A stretch of DNA of 64,000 nucleotides from Heliocidaris tuberculata (GCA_025618425.1 CM046835.1:18007995-18071994), one strand, 5' to 3'. Shown: positions 14,260 to 25,619, counted from the stretch's first letter. A program made the numbers and translations. Notes: generated by a model not told the origin, from the letters alone.

Positions 14260-15804
14260 TAACCTGCCAGTAACATATTCTTGAGATGTAATTTCTGATG
14301 ATGAGTATGTATTCTTTCAGTGTCCATCTGTATGCCCCTTTACTAACCCAAATCACCGAAACCTCCCCTTTCGAAACCCCTCCCCCGCCCCCACCCATAA
14401 TCCATCACATTACGCCTCTGACTCTGGGCTACTTCTTTTTTTCGACTTCTTACCGAGTGCGATTGGTGAAACCTAATCCTCCGTGGCATCACATGCATGC
14501 ATAATTCATAGTTCAGCGGCATATAGTATCCCGGGGATGACGAAGATATATGAATGGGATATTTTAAGGGGGCATAAATCATGTCCCTGAAGTAATGAAA
14601 CCTTGTGATTTTTTTGTTAAAGTCGATCCAATAATAGTAATTAGGAATGATTATCTAAGCACTATCATCACGCATTTATCGTCAACAAATACAGGTTTGG
14701 AGATTAGCGAGATGTCTTTATTCACTGTGGCAGGTTCCTCTACATCAGGGAGAGAGGGGTTCAAGTTATAATTCATTCTGGTAATGGACCTATATTTCGA
14801 GAAAAAAATTGGCTTGATTTCTGAAATGTGTATCATCCATATTGATAATAGTTTTGCCATGACCAGCATCACACTAATGAAAACTTGCTGAAAATCACAT
14901 TCCAGGAAAAGCACAACAAGGGTCAGGCCACTATTGGCTCAATATTCTTTGTTTTTCTCAGTTCACTTTTATTTTCTACCTTCAGTATTAGGTAGGGGTA
15001 TGGGGGGGGGGGGGGGGAAATCGGCCATTTTCATCCACACATGCAAAGGCCGGTATGTTATACAAAATTGATACCCTGGAAATTATAAGCTCTAGTCCAA
15101 TCAATTGAAAAAGAATAAGCAAGTGCTAAATAAAACAGAATTTCTTCCACTGCATTTGTTCCTATATGGTCCTTTAAAACTAAACACCATGCAAAAAGTC
15201 AAACAGATCAATGTAAATTGATTGCCATAAAAACTAAAAACTTCCACTGTACTTACACAGTTGTTGAAAGTTATGTTTTCAAGGTCCATGAACATAATAG
15301 AGTCATTTTCTTATTGATACCTGAAATATGCTTCCGCCTAAAAAGTGAAATACTCACTTTCATCTTGACTTTGCATTTTAGTTCCCGGAAGTGGAAATTA
15401 GTTGTGTAATTATTCAAAATATGATTTTGTGTCCATCCTGCTCAATGTCATCGAGAACATTGGTTTTACATATTCAATACTTGAATTATTCCATAAGGGT
15501 TCGGACTTAAAAACTAAGATGAAAGTATGATTTTATATGACGAGAGATTATTTCCTTTATGAAAATCATAGATTGTGTCAATTGTGACCATCACATTGAC
15601 ATTGAATTAACATTGATTCTTTAAAAAAAATACTGGAAAAAAAAAAAAAAAAAAATGATGATGAACAAAGTTTAGTAACGTAGTTTGTTTACGCCCTCTT
15701 ACGACAGAAAAGATGCTGTTGCTATCATCAACAAATTTTTCTGTTCGAGTTTCGTGAAATCAGATGTTTACGTCTCTGTTGTAATATTTCCAGCTTTTGT
15801 CACG
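14260..15804. other. Upstream region of the zinc-finger gene
   Basis: Mostly AT-rich and non-coding, with a G-run near 15002-15017 and an A-run near 15639-15655. The last 120 bases (about 15685-15804) are more mixed in composition and could be 5' UTR, because the predicted start codon follows directly. No TATA box is convincing. Confidence 0.45.
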
Positions 15805-15829
15805 ATGGATGAGGTTCCGGAGTACGCAG
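15805..15829 (+). CDS. ZC2HC1A: ZC2HC1-like exon 1 (start)
   Basis: The start codon sits in a favourable context (cacgATGG) and encodes MDEVPEYA plus one base. The donor is gtaaat. This is the least certain exon because it is short, but its phase joins exon 2 correctly. Confidence 0.65.
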
Positions 15830-18800
15830 GTAAATTATTAGATATAATACAATTAATGATATTTTGAAATCAGGGTGTATGTACCTTTTAAAGGCCAACA
15901 TTTAGTCTAGTTGGTACGTAGAAAATTTGAAATGACCGGATCACGGCCCCACATACTTGGAATTGTGTCACGTCATATCAATAGGTAGAAAGGAAATTAA
16001 TTATTGCAATGCCGTCGGTCTCTCAGCAGGTGGCTCTCAGTAACTTGGATCTAATTATACAAGTGTATGAGAGAGTCGAGAGGGAGAGAGAGTAGCCTGG
16101 AACTAAGGAAGGCTCTGTGAAGAGTTTTTTTTTTTACTCTTCACAGAGCCTTCCAGGCTAAGAGAGAGAGAGCAAGAGATTCAGAGAGAGTTTTTTTTTT
16201 CTTCAAGATCAAGGAAAAGAGAGATATATTCCAGATAGATATAGAGAGAGAGAGAGGGAGAGGGAGAGTGAAGGGGGAGAAATATAGAGAGGGAGGGAGA
16301 AAGAAAGAGACAATGAGAGATGGAGAGGGAGAGAGAAAGGAGAGACAGATAGATCTAGAGAGAGAGAGAGAGAGAGAGGGAGGGAGGGAGAAAGACAGAG
16401 ACATGTCTTGAGAGAGGGAGAGAGAAATTAAGAGAGACAGATACAGACATACAGACCAACAAGCAGAGAAGGAGAGATCTGATTGAAATTGAGAGTGATA
16501 GAAAAAAAAAAATAAGACAGAAACAATAGAAGAGCGCGGAAGAAAAAAAAGTAAAAAAGAAATCAGAAAGTCCGTGCAAAGTGGGAATGAATTTATGTTA
16601 GGTCCATTTTATTTTATTTTATTTCAGTTCATTTCCAGGAATGCAAGAGGCTAGAGCATATAGTAAATTAAATTTACTAATTTTTCTTGATGACATGCTC
16701 CAAGGAAAGCAATGCTCCCCAAGGAGGCGAGATGGCTCAGTCGGTAAAGCGTCTGCCTGTTGAACCAAAGATTGTGGGTTCAAATCCACCCTGAGTGGAT
16801 GACTGAAGCCTGCGTTGTGTGTTAACGTGCCCCTCCCTTGTTTCATAGACGTAGGCTATGTTACAGTGGAAAACACTCCATCCCTCGGATAGGATGTTAA
16901 CTGGAGGCCCCGTGTAGAGGACAGTCACCACCTGTGCATGTTAAGAACACACTGCACTATTCGAATAAGAGTAGGGGGAAACCCCAGTGTAGTGGTACAC
17001 CTGCACATGTAAATCAGTTATATCGGGAGGAGAGACCTAAGGGTTACAATGATTCAGTTCGCTTTTCCCCTCCCAGGCACAGGTGATGCCAAAAAAAAAA
17101 TAATAATAATGAAAATAAAGTTTATGTTTTGTTTTTTTGAATTAAAGGTTTCCATTGAATTTTTGCAATTGCAGATAATACAGATAATGACTTGATGCCC
17201 TGTGGAACATGTGGAAGAACCTTCCTTCCCGATACACTGGTGAGTGTGCTGTATTTTAGTAAGCAAAGTCATGTCATAACAATGTAAATTATGACATAAA
17301 TTGTCATTTTGGAGCAATACATGTATCTCATACTGCCTCGTTCTCAGATGTTGCATTGTTGGTTTATAACAACCATCTTAAAAGAGTTTTATTAGTGGAA
17401 GACAGTTTACACTTTGTTCAATGGCAGAAGGTCTCAATTTAAACTTCTGCTGCAGGGTGTTTTTTTTTCCTAAATGTTTTTAGCTTTTGTACAACATGCT
17501 ACTGATGAGTGTTTTCCAGATGCTTGCAACTCTTTCCAAATTAAGGTTTGTTGCAAATGTTACAAAACATTATGTACATCATGTGAATTGGAAATGCAAT
17601 GCCCTTTTCAATGATGCAAAATTTGTTGCATTTTGTAATTTTAATGATAGAAAACTGAATTGTTCAAAGTCAAAGAAAGAAAAAAAGCTTTCATTAAGAC
17701 CAGCATTTACCCCTTTAAAATACATTATGCTACACTCATAGGCCCTTGCCTATGTGGGACTGTGTCCAGCATTCACTGTTGCAGCAGTCAAAAACAGACA
17801 ACAAAATTGCTCTCAGCAAGATTTAATTTTCTTAAATTTGCTAGATTACCTGATTCAGGGACTCTTCAACTCTTACTTTGCCACAAATTTGGGGATTCAA
17901 AATGGAAAGTGAGGTTTTGAATAATTATTTTCCTCTCATGTATGAATGATCTAGACTGGAAAAAGGCCCGCTGATACACACAAAAGCTATTGAAGCCTAT
18001 TCACCTGTAAAAGCTAGTCTGGAGTACAAGGTTATCTTCAGATAAGCTTGTACATGTATAAGTGTTATGCTAGGTACATCTGATGTCTATTCCTTAAAAA
18101 AAAAAAAAAAATTGCTTGATTCACACTCTAAAGGAGCAAGTGACTGAGGAGTGATTATCCAAAACTTCAATTTTGAAAGAAAGAGAAATCTTTGTTCTTT
18201 GTATATATATTTATTTTCACATGTATTAAGGAGACAAACAAAAAGTACTTTGGGGGAACATCATCATCATCTTATTTGTACAAAGAAAGTAACAATAAAA
18301 GGAGAAACAGGTCAGCTAGAGTTTGAGATTAGTTGAAATAGTTTCATGTATTTTGAGTTGATTTTGACAGTTTCATCTTCATTTTGAGACTCTGACAATA
18401 TTAGTGAATCCTTCTATTATGGAGGAATCTTTGATTTTATGCTGAAAAAGAGAGAGAAAATTGAAATATTAGTATACAAATATATACTGTCATGAGAGGG
18501 TCTGGTTGGAACTATGATCCCCGAGGTGAAGTGAATGAAGACTGTTTTCATGAGGGGCGCAGCCCTGAAGGAAAATGGTCGTCTTCACGTCACCGAGGGT
18601 ACCATAGTTTAACCAGAGACCCGAATGTAGGCAGTATATATTTGGTTTATATCCGTCATCTTAAACAAATGCCTAAATCTACTTATTTGTTTATGATCAT
18701 CTGCACCATAGGTCTAGGGTAAACTTCATACGTACGTACATAAACAGTTTGAAAAAGGGACGAATTTGCCCTGATATCAAACATGTCAAACACGTAATAA

Positions 18801-21800
18801 TGACATCACCACACGCCCGTGCCTAAAACAAGAGATACGCGCAAATGAATGTTGTCACAATGTAGTACGCACTTTTCGTGTTTGATTTCGTACACCGTAA
18901 ATAGTATCCGTGAATAGTACTCCTATTCATGGATCGCGACGTCAGATGTTACCCTCCATGGCAATTTGCTCATTTTCATTAGGCTAGTGGGAATTGTATT
19001 TTGTCACATGACGCGCAGCGGACCAATCCATTGTGCAGATATTACTCATGACTGATATAATATGAAACATGTATATAGACTTGTAAAAATTATTTGAATA
19101 TTCTCCCCCAAACAAAAAGAAAAACCCAATAGTATTATTATTCATTCTATTACTTCCAATGGAATTCTCTATCATTTTTTGTAAAGGTAGTAGAATATAA
19201 TGCTTGAATTAGAAAAAAAAAAAAACCTGTTAGTGATGTGATTTTTACATTCATTTTTACCTTTCATTTTCTCAGTCACGCCATATAAAGATTTGTCGCA
19301 AAGCTGCAACGAAAAAGAGGAAAGTTTTTAACTCGTCAAAGCAGAGAGCAGAAGGTACAGACATTGGCTCAGTTCCCAAAACAAAGGAGCCTATTATACC
19401 ACCCTCAGTAAGTATTTGAAAATATCTGTTACTCATTTAATGTTGTTATAGGAATTTTGCTTTCAGGAGAAGTATATAGGCTTTGTTGAAAAAGTATATT
19501 GTCAGTGTTAATGGGTAAGAATGCCAGCCTACCTTGTCATATTTTCTTTTCTACTAGGTGTAAGAAAAAAAACATCTGACACTTTTGATTATTAATAACT
19601 CCAATAATAACTCGTATCACACTGAGGTTGTCACATTGTAAAGTTGAAGGATATCAAATTTCTTTGGAGTAAGTTTTATGGCACTTCTTTGAATACAATT
19701 CTTAAGATAATGCTCTGAATATGTAATTAGATTTTCACTTTTTGAAAAATCATGGCCACAAAATGTCTGTGTATGAGTAATTAATTCAGAACACAACAAT
19801 TTATATTGTGCATGGCAGCTGGAATTCCAGAGCATCTCTTTTAACCCAGAGTCATGAATCACTAAGGACACTGGATAGCAATAGGTTGGCTGGTGCAACG
19901 CACAATGGTATTGTTGTGTTCTGGGGAGCGTTTCATCAAGCGTTTTGTCAGTGATTTTTACCGACAAATTTGCTCTCAGCCAATCAGATGCAAGGATTTC
20001 AGTAGCTTATAACAGTTGTCGGATAAAAATCACTGACAAAACGCTTGATGAAACGCTCCCCTGAATTAATTACTGATACACACAGAGTTTCTGGTCTTGA
20101 TTTTTCAAAAAGTGAAAATCTAATTAAATATTCAGAGCATTGTTTTAAGAAAAGTATTCAAAGAAATGTGATAAAACTTCAAATAAAGTTGAGATCCTTC
20201 AACTTTAAAATGTGCAAACCTCAGTCTGATTCAGGTATTAACTTTTGAGTTGTGATTAACAATCAAAAGTGTCAAATGTGTTTTTTTTTAACACCTAGTA
20301 TTTGTGGCAGTCTTCTGTCATGAGTGGTTGATGTCTTCAGTCAAACTAATTCTTTTGCATTCCTCTCTAAGTGATGCATGATTGTGATGGTGAACTGATT
20401 GTGATGATATTAATAATGATGTTAATGATGATGTTGGTGATGATGATGGTGATGATGATGGTGATTCAGAGTTCCCACGATCATAGAAAAAACCTGGAAA
20501 GTCATGGAAATTGATTGTGGGTGTGGGCCTTGAGTGGCTATGGCAGCCTTCCATCACAAACAGGAAGTAATTTATATCACTGCGTGGTATTCGTACGCTG
20601 CTTAGATGCTGCAACCCACACCAAACTGGTACTTATCTCGTCATGGAAAAGGCAGAAAAGGGTCACGGAAAGTCATGGAATTTAGTTCTCAAATTTCTGT
20701 GGGAACCCTGTGATTAGAAAGATGAAGATGCAGATCATATTTGAGCCTAAATGTGGCACTATTAAGTTTGTAGCTTTGGTAAGACATTAGTCCACCTTTG
20801 CATCTCTCAGTGCAGGTGTAGACCAGGTCGTTAATAGAAAGAAATTATTTTACTGCTTTCAGAAGTTCTTGCAGCTTGGCTGAATTTGGTGTAACAGAAG
20901 AATTGGGATGGATGTTGAGTGCATAATAATTCATAAATGTTGCAGTTATTATTTTCTAATGGTTCTGTAGTGATTTTTTTTCTTCAGGCAGTTAAAAATG
21001 TTGACTAAATGTTTTATTGATGGTTGTATTGCAGAAAAAGAACAACTGGAAACAAAAACATGAGGATTTCATTGAATCCATGCGGGCAGCGAAGGGCGTA
21101 TCCCATGCCATTAAGACAGGGGCACCTCTGCCACCCCCTCCCTCCCAGAAGAGGATCAACCCAGGTAAGTAATGTCATGCCAGACATTTCAATTTTGTTC
21201 ACAATAAAAAGAATATGAAACATAAAGTTCATAATAATGAATAATGTTTTCAGTGTGAGTAGGAAAGGAATTGTATTACTGTAAACTGAAGTGTCATGTC
21301 TACAGAAATATTGTGACAGTGATGTATTGTGCTGTTGCACAAGGTATACAAATGAAAAAACAAACAAACCAAAGGACAATTTCTTGAATCAAAATGATGT
21401 AGAATGGGAGCAAGTATATGACAGGAATTGGAAGGAAATGAAAGAAAAGAGAAAGAAATTTTTATACCAAGGTTAATTTCCTGCATCCAGAAATCTGAAC
21501 AAATATTTTAGCTGAATTCATGAAACAGGTTTATCTTAACCCATGGTCTAAATCATGGTTTAAACCTCCACTTTGAACTAAATTAAGCATGAATAAGCAT
21601 ATATAAGCGCATTACTGCCTGCCCATTGGAAAGGAGGACACGCACGTACTACGCTTATGGAGGTTTAGACCATGGGTTAAAATCAACCTGTTTTGTGAAT
21701 TTGGGCCTTTGTAGCGGAAAAGCATTGGAGAGAGACATAATCTGCACAGTTCAACATTTTTATCAATTGTTTTGATCATGTGTGTGTCACTAGATTATGT

Positions 21801-24800
21801 GCAATGTCCAACTTGTGATCGTCATTTCAATGAGAATGCAGCAGAGAGACACATACCTTGGTGCAAGGAGAAGAACAAACGCATCGACAAACGGACCCCC
21901 AAATCAGCGGAGAAAAGCAAAGTTGCAGCAAGGACAAAGGTAGTAAAGCTCTTACAATAGACCAGTTCACAAATGTATTCCTGTTTTATGCATGCCTCTA
22001 CTGAAGTGATGACTAATGTTATGACAGTAAAGCTTAGTAATAATAATCAAAGCATAGTAATGAATAAAATAATTATCGTAGTTAAATGCAATAGTTTGTT
22101 GATTGATCTTGGGATAGGAGGAGCTCCCGTAGATTAGAATGAACTTGTAAACTAGTCACTATTCCTTGTTATCGTAAACATTTTGACCTGGGGCAGTAGT
22201 CTGAAAACTATGTTATCTTTCATGTTAAGGAAAACTATGTTAATTGTCATAACAAACTGAAATTGCACGCAATAAACACTAATCAATGGTGCTTGTGCAG
22301 ATGTCTCTGTTAACTTTAAGCGAGCACAACCATCTTTGCGCAATCATCAACCAATGACTTATCCTGATTTTTGATTTGTTACGACAATTAACATGATCGT
22401 TTTACTAACATAAAAGACAACATCGTTTTCAGAATGCAGCCCCTGAATGGGGGGGGGGGGGGGGGTGGATGGGGAGGAGTAACAACACATCTTGCAGACC
22501 ATGTAGGTACCACAGTGTATTATCTTGAACTTGGAGCATTGAGGGAAAATATTGTCATGAGGAAGAATAATATTCCTTAGGTGCTGTTTAATATCGATTT
22601 TCACAAGATGGCATCATTTTCACATGACTGTGATTGTATAATCACTTGGCTGGCCTCAGGGGGTTATCAGATGTCGTCTTTCCTTTATTTGTGACCATAT
22701 TTTAGTGCTCAGAGAGAGTTGATGAAAACTTTATTTTGCCTGTTACCAGCTTCCCATAATTTGTGCTTTCAATTTTTTTTTGACATATTAGTAGGGGACT
22801 GTAGCCATGCTGATGCAAATGACTAATGATAATGTACAAATATTTAAGAACTACCAATCACTAAAAAATATTTTGCTCTGTATATTAGAGGTTCAATATA
22901 TGGGCTTCAAATATTACTCTATAAAGAGATATTACAAGTTTAAGTACACTCTCTACAAGCCTTCTACTACTTGGTGCACCAGTACGCGCTTGTCAAGATA
23001 ATGGTTCATGCAGAGCCCAACTCGGAGTTCGATTCAGCGTGCACACCTTCATGTTATCCTTTATTTCCTTCATACTCTCTAACTGTTGACCCATAGAATG
23101 CCAAATAAAGTTCTCTGAGGTTGATTTTATACTTTCTAGCTGCACACAAATTATTTTTTTCAGGTGATCGGTACACTTTAAGATTGTTTTACCATGTACC
23201 CTTGTTTTGTTCAATTTATTGTACCACTTGTCTGTCATTGTCTTTGTTTGAACAGTACAAACCTCCGTTACCTGGAAGTAAGAAGAAGACTCCCTCGCCT
23301 GCTGCTGCTAGACAACCTCAAAGTAGGGCATCTACCAGGGCGGGGTCAGACAGAGACATGGCAGAGCTAGAGAGTAGAATGAATGGAGGCATGAAAATTG
23401 GGAGCAGGACCTCAGTCAGAAACAAACCATGTAACTATGTAGAACTTATTTTATATCATATTTCATTGATGTTTGATAATTCGTGTGCTTCATTATTACC
23501 AAAATCTGGAGTTAGGTGATAATTGTAATGGTTATTTAGTTGGTAATGTTGACCCAGGGTTAATGCTCCTGGTTATTGGTAGTTATTTGGTTGTTCATTA
23601 TTGTAGGTGTTGATTTCTCTCTGGTTTGCTTTATCCTAGTCCTTCATGTTCCTAGTGTTGGGTAGCTATGTAGTTGGTAATTATTTTGTTGGGTAATGGT
23701 TGCCTTAATATTTGGATTTTTCTTTTTTAGAACACCAAAATGTCTGGTGAAAGTATGCAGCTTTGTAAACATGAAAGGTATCTGTGTCTTCTTTGTTGTC
23801 TTTTCAGACACAGGATCAAAAGTGAGAAGTTCAAGTCTTGAGCGTCCATCGCCAAAGTCATCAGCCTCATCTTACAGGAGCTCAAGTGGGGATTCAGTAA
23901 AGGGGAGAAGGTAAGGAAAAATTTCTGGACAGTGATCAATTTGCAGTGTTTTGCAAGATCAAAGTAATGTGCAAATTATCAGTGTATATTAAATATGTCG
24001 ATAAAACGGTCTTAGCATGTTCAGTTCATGTAGTATGTGTAATGTAACACATTAAAGTTCCAGTCACCTAAAACTATTTTGTTCTGTATGTTAGGGGTTC
24101 TTTCCCTCTATGCTATATTAAAAATATGAGCTTCTAATGTTATTTCCATAAAGAGATATTGCAAGTTTAAGTACATTTTTCAATAGACGTAAAAGAGGCT
24201 TGTGAGTAGACAGGTTGATGCATCCGTACTCACTCTCATAGATAAGGGCATGCATAGGATGTGTGCAGGGTGTTTTTATGTTATCCTTTATTTTCTTCAT
24301 ACTCCATAACCCAAAGAATGCCAGGTAAAGTATTTTGGGGTTGATTTGATACATAATAACTTAATATAAATTATTTTTATGAGGTGAATGGTACCCTTTA
24401 ATGCAATTTAAATCATCAGTCACAGCTTAGTCAATTTTAGTTGCACAAATGATTTTACGAAGCATGTAGTTTGCATTTGAGCTAGTCAGTTTGTTTGTCC
24501 ATAAAATGAAGTTACCTTGTTAAAATGCAAAGTAAGTTGAAAAGCTCGAGGCTCTGTCTTCTGTAATGGCTGATACAAATTCAAATTTCTTCCTAATATA
24601 AGTGTTGTTGTTCTAACCTTTGACCCACCCTTTCACCTTTGCCCCCAGGGATAGCAGACAAAATACAGCATACAGTCCAGCCAGCTACCAATCAGGTGAC
24701 AACAGATACAATGATTATGATGACGAAATGGACTACGATCTCCCCGACACAAGGCGAGGCTCTGCGGGTAGAAGGCTGGAGCCACTCTATAAAAACAACA

Positions 24801-25498
24801 ACAATACTAAATCGTCCAATCATGTTCTCCCACATGACAGGTTACGAGCAGTGTCTGATGACAAGTAAGTTGAAATATTATGGAGGGGGGCACAAAAAGT
24901 AAACTGATTTTTATTTTTCTTTAATTATCAATGTGTTTACAAACTTGTCTAAAGGGGCATTGTATATTGGTCTGTGTCCTTCAAAAAATTAGATTAATGC
25001 CATCTTTTGTCTTTACATGTACATGTACCCTCATTGCTCTACAAGCGTTATTTCTGACCTCTTCCAAGACTACTGCTGAATGAAAAAAAGTAGTGATATT
25101 AGCTGGTAAAATTGATGGTTATGTTTATAAGTTTTTTTGAACATTCATCTATCATATATGATTATTTATGTCTTGGAGCATTGTTGTCATTTAACAGATG
25201 GTTTAATTTCTGAGGTTTGAACCATTGACAGTGATTACATGCTGATACATTGCTCTATCCCTTGTATTTAACTAACTCTCTTTTCACTTTTTTTTTAAAT
25301 AGTGGATTTACTATGTCTACCAGTAGAACACCGACACCTCCATCATCTAGACCGTCCTCAAATACCCGAAAGACAAGCGCTGACCTGGTGAATGGACGAA
25401 GGTTACCAAAGTTCTGCCATGAATGTGGAACCAAATACCCCGTGCAAAATGCCAAGTACTGCTGTGAATGTGGAACAAGAAGAGAATATTTAGACTGA
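15805..25498 (+). CDS. ZC2HC1A: ZC2HC1A/B-like zinc finger C2HC domain protein (9 coding exons)
   Basis: The joined exons are 15805-15829, 17175-17239, 19276-19407, 21035-21164, 21794-21939, 23256-23430, 23808-23910, 24649-24864 and 25303-25498 (1188 nt, 395 aa). Every junction is GT-AG and phases agree throughout. The protein has a first C2HC finger (CGTCGRTF then H..IC, about residues 19-37), a KKRKVFNSSKQRAEGT block, an NWKQKHEDFIESMRAAKG helix, a proline run, and a second finger (CPTCDRHFNENAAERH..WC, about 120-140). A long Ser/Arg/Pro-rich tail ends in KFCHECGTKYP..AKYCCECG. This order matches vertebrate ZC2HC1A (about 325 aa); the extra length lies in the low-complexity tail. The molecular function of the family is poorly defined. 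The 1A versus 1B assignment is not resolved; an invertebrate pre-duplication gene is likely. Confidence 0.9.
16093..16160. repeat. Long hairpin inside GA-rich tract
   Basis: A perfect 19-bp stem (16107-16125 with 16136-16154, GGAAGGCTCTGTG...) has a T-rich loop and is extended by TAGCCTGG/CCAGGCTA. Both flanks are GAGAGA, which suggests local inverted duplication. Confidence 0.85.
16722..17112 (+). mobile_element. tRNA-derived SINE
   Basis: The 5' part is tRNA-like, with A box TGGCTCAGTCGG (16733-16744) and B box GGTTCAAATCC (16777-16787), as in RNA polymerase III promoters. A roughly 300-bp unrelated body ends in A-rich and (ATA)n sequence. It lies in intron 1 of the zinc-finger gene in the sense orientation. 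Internal drift means it is not a functional tRNA. Confidence 0.85.
17175..17239 (+). CDS. ZC2HC1A: ZC2HC1-like exon 2, first half of finger 1
   Basis: Encodes NTDNDLMPCGTCGRTFLPDTL after the split codon, giving the first two zinc ligands. The acceptor is ttgcag and the donor gtgagt. A second in-frame AG nine bases downstream (acag at 17183) could drop three residues as an alternative acceptor. Confidence 0.9.
17738..18065 (+). mobile_element. Dispersed repeat family, copy 1 (uninterrupted)
   Basis: Closely matches 46890-46954 plus 47542-47772, and part matches inverted at about 46020-46140. Shared landmarks are CAGTCAAAAACAGACAAC, ACTGGAAAAAGGCCCGCTGA and ATAAGCTTGTACATGTATAA. No coding sequence is visible. 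Here the sequence reads through TTGCTAGATTACC, the empty site of the LTR insertion in the other copy. Confidence 0.8.
18489..18627. mobile_element. Palindromic foldback MITE
   Basis: The left half (GGGTCTGGTTGGAACTATG...) is the imperfect inverse of the right half (...CCATAGTTTAACCAGAGACCC), meeting near 18557. Non-coding. Confidence 0.7.
19276..19407 (+). CDS. ZC2HC1A: ZC2HC1-like exon 3, second half of finger 1
   Basis: 44 codons starting SRHIKICRKAATKKRKVF, which supply the His and Cys ligands of finger 1 and the conserved basic stretch. Flanked by ttctcag and gtaagt. Confidence 0.92.
19552..20300. mobile_element. Foldback element with about 240-bp arms
   Basis: Arm 19552-19789 is the inverse of arm 20061-20300 with scattered mismatches; outer ends are TACTAGGTGT and ACACCTAGTA. 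The centre holds two further palindromes, including the MITE at 19923-20061. Open frames here are by-products of the inverted sequence. Confidence 0.85.
19923..20061. mobile_element. Nested MITE with about 45-bp terminal inverted repeats
   Basis: Ends GGGGAGCGTTTCATCAAGCG and its inverse continue inverted through GTCAGTGATTTTTA and CCGACAA. It is 139 bp, non-coding, and sits at the centre of the larger foldback. Confidence 0.88.
21035..21164 (+). CDS. ZC2HC1A: ZC2HC1-like exon 4, helix and proline run
   Basis: Encodes KKNNWKQKHEDFIESMRAAK, then GVSHAIKTGAPLPPPPP, matching the linker between fingers in this family. Flanked by attgcag and gtaagt. Confidence 0.92.
21519..21709. mobile_element. 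Inverted-repeat MITE, GAATTCAC family
   Basis: The left end GAATTCATGAAACAGG is inverse to the right end CCTGTTTTGTGAATTTGGGCC, and TTAACCCATGGTCTAAA recurs inverted inside. The termini and CCATGGT core resemble the foldback at 26314-26676. It lies in intron 4. Confidence 0.75.
21794..21939 (+). CDS. ZC2HC1A: ZC2HC1-like exon 5, finger 2
   Basis: Encodes DYVQCPTCDRHFNENAAERH, then IPWCKEKNKRI and a lysine-rich end. All four zinc ligands (C, C, H, C) lie in this exon. The acceptor is tcactag and the donor gtagta. Confidence 0.94.
21940..23255 (+). other. Intron 5 of the zinc-finger gene
   Basis: Includes a G-run at about 22450-22465 and a truncated TTAA-family repeat (22850-23181) ending just before exon 6. 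No coding exon recognised. Confidence 0.75.
22850..23181. mobile_element. Truncated copy of TTAA-flanked MITE
   Basis: Shares TATTTTG.TCTGTAT.TTAG, AAAGAGATATT.CAAGTTTAAG and the end AGGTGATCGGTACACTTTAA with the complete copy at 24052-24401. The left terminus is not recognisable. Confidence 0.7.
23256..23430 (+). CDS. ZC2HC1A: ZC2HC1-like exon 6, basic Ser/Pro linker
   Basis: Encodes YKPPLPGSKKKTPSPAAAR and a Ser/Arg-rich continuation. The donor is gtaact, weaker than its neighbours. The phase (one base over) matches exon 7. Confidence 0.85.
23808..23910 (+). CDS. ZC2HC1A: ZC2HC1-like exon 7, Ser-rich linker
   Basis: Encodes TGSKVRSSSLERPSPKSS and a serine-rich stretch. Flanked by ttttcag and gtaagg. 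It is low complexity, so support comes mainly from splice signals and phase. Confidence 0.8.
24052..24401. mobile_element. TTAA-flanked MITE
   Basis: TTAA lies at both ends. TTAAAGTTCCAGTCACCT pairs with the inverse of AGGTGAATGGTACCCTTTAA. TTAA duplications are known for piggyBac and Kolobok superfamilies; no transposase is present to choose between them. It lies in intron 7. Confidence 0.7.
24649..24864 (+). CDS. ZC2HC1A: ZC2HC1-like exon 8, Asp/Tyr-rich linker
   Basis: Encodes DSRQNTAYSPASYQSGDN, then an acidic YDDEMDYDLPDTRRG segment. The acceptor is cccccag and the donor gtaagt. I do not recognise a counterpart in vertebrate ZC2HC1A; it accounts for much of the extra length. Confidence 0.8.
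25303..25498 (+). CDS. ZC2HC1A: ZC2HC1-like exon 9, C-terminal Cys motif and stop
   Basis: Encodes a Ser/Thr/Pro stretch, then LPKFCHECGTKYPVQNAKYC and CECGTRREYLD with a TGA stop at 25496-25498. The four-cysteine CHEC/CCEC end is the hallmark of the family's C terminus. Confidence 0.94.
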
Positions 25499-25613
25499 AT
25501 ATGATGAAGCAGAGAGATGAAAAACTGATGCAACACTTGATTTACTCCCAAGAAAAACAGATAACACTAATCCAATCTAGTCTCGGAAATAGTAGAGTGC
25601 CAATATCTAGATG

Positions 25614-25619
25614 AATAAA
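25614..25619 (+). terminator. Candidate polyadenylation signal AATAAA
   Basis: The first AATAAA after the stop codon of the zinc-finger gene, 116 bases downstream. The true cleavage site cannot be seen from sequence alone. Confidence 0.45.

Larger units (their letters stand above)
15830..17174 (+). other. Intron 1 of the zinc-finger gene
   Basis: Contains the 16093-16160 hairpin, a GA-rich low-complexity tract (about 16165-16420) and the SINE at 16722-17112. Its 3' end has a T-rich tract and ttgcag. Confidence 0.8.
17240..19275 (+). other. Intron 2 of the zinc-finger gene
   Basis: Holds one copy of the dispersed repeat described at 17738-18065 and the palindromic element at 18489-18627. The rest is AT-rich, with nothing recognised. 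Confidence 0.8.
19408..21034 (+). other. Intron 3 of the zinc-finger gene
   Basis: Contains the foldback at 19552-20300 with its nested MITE, and a GAT-rich tract near 20395-20465. No exon is visible inside. Confidence 0.8.

Noticed and set aside
16733..16795. Possible functional tRNA gene
   Set aside because: A and B boxes are present, but the sequence continues into a long SINE body with an A-rich tail and acceptor-stem pairing is not apparent.
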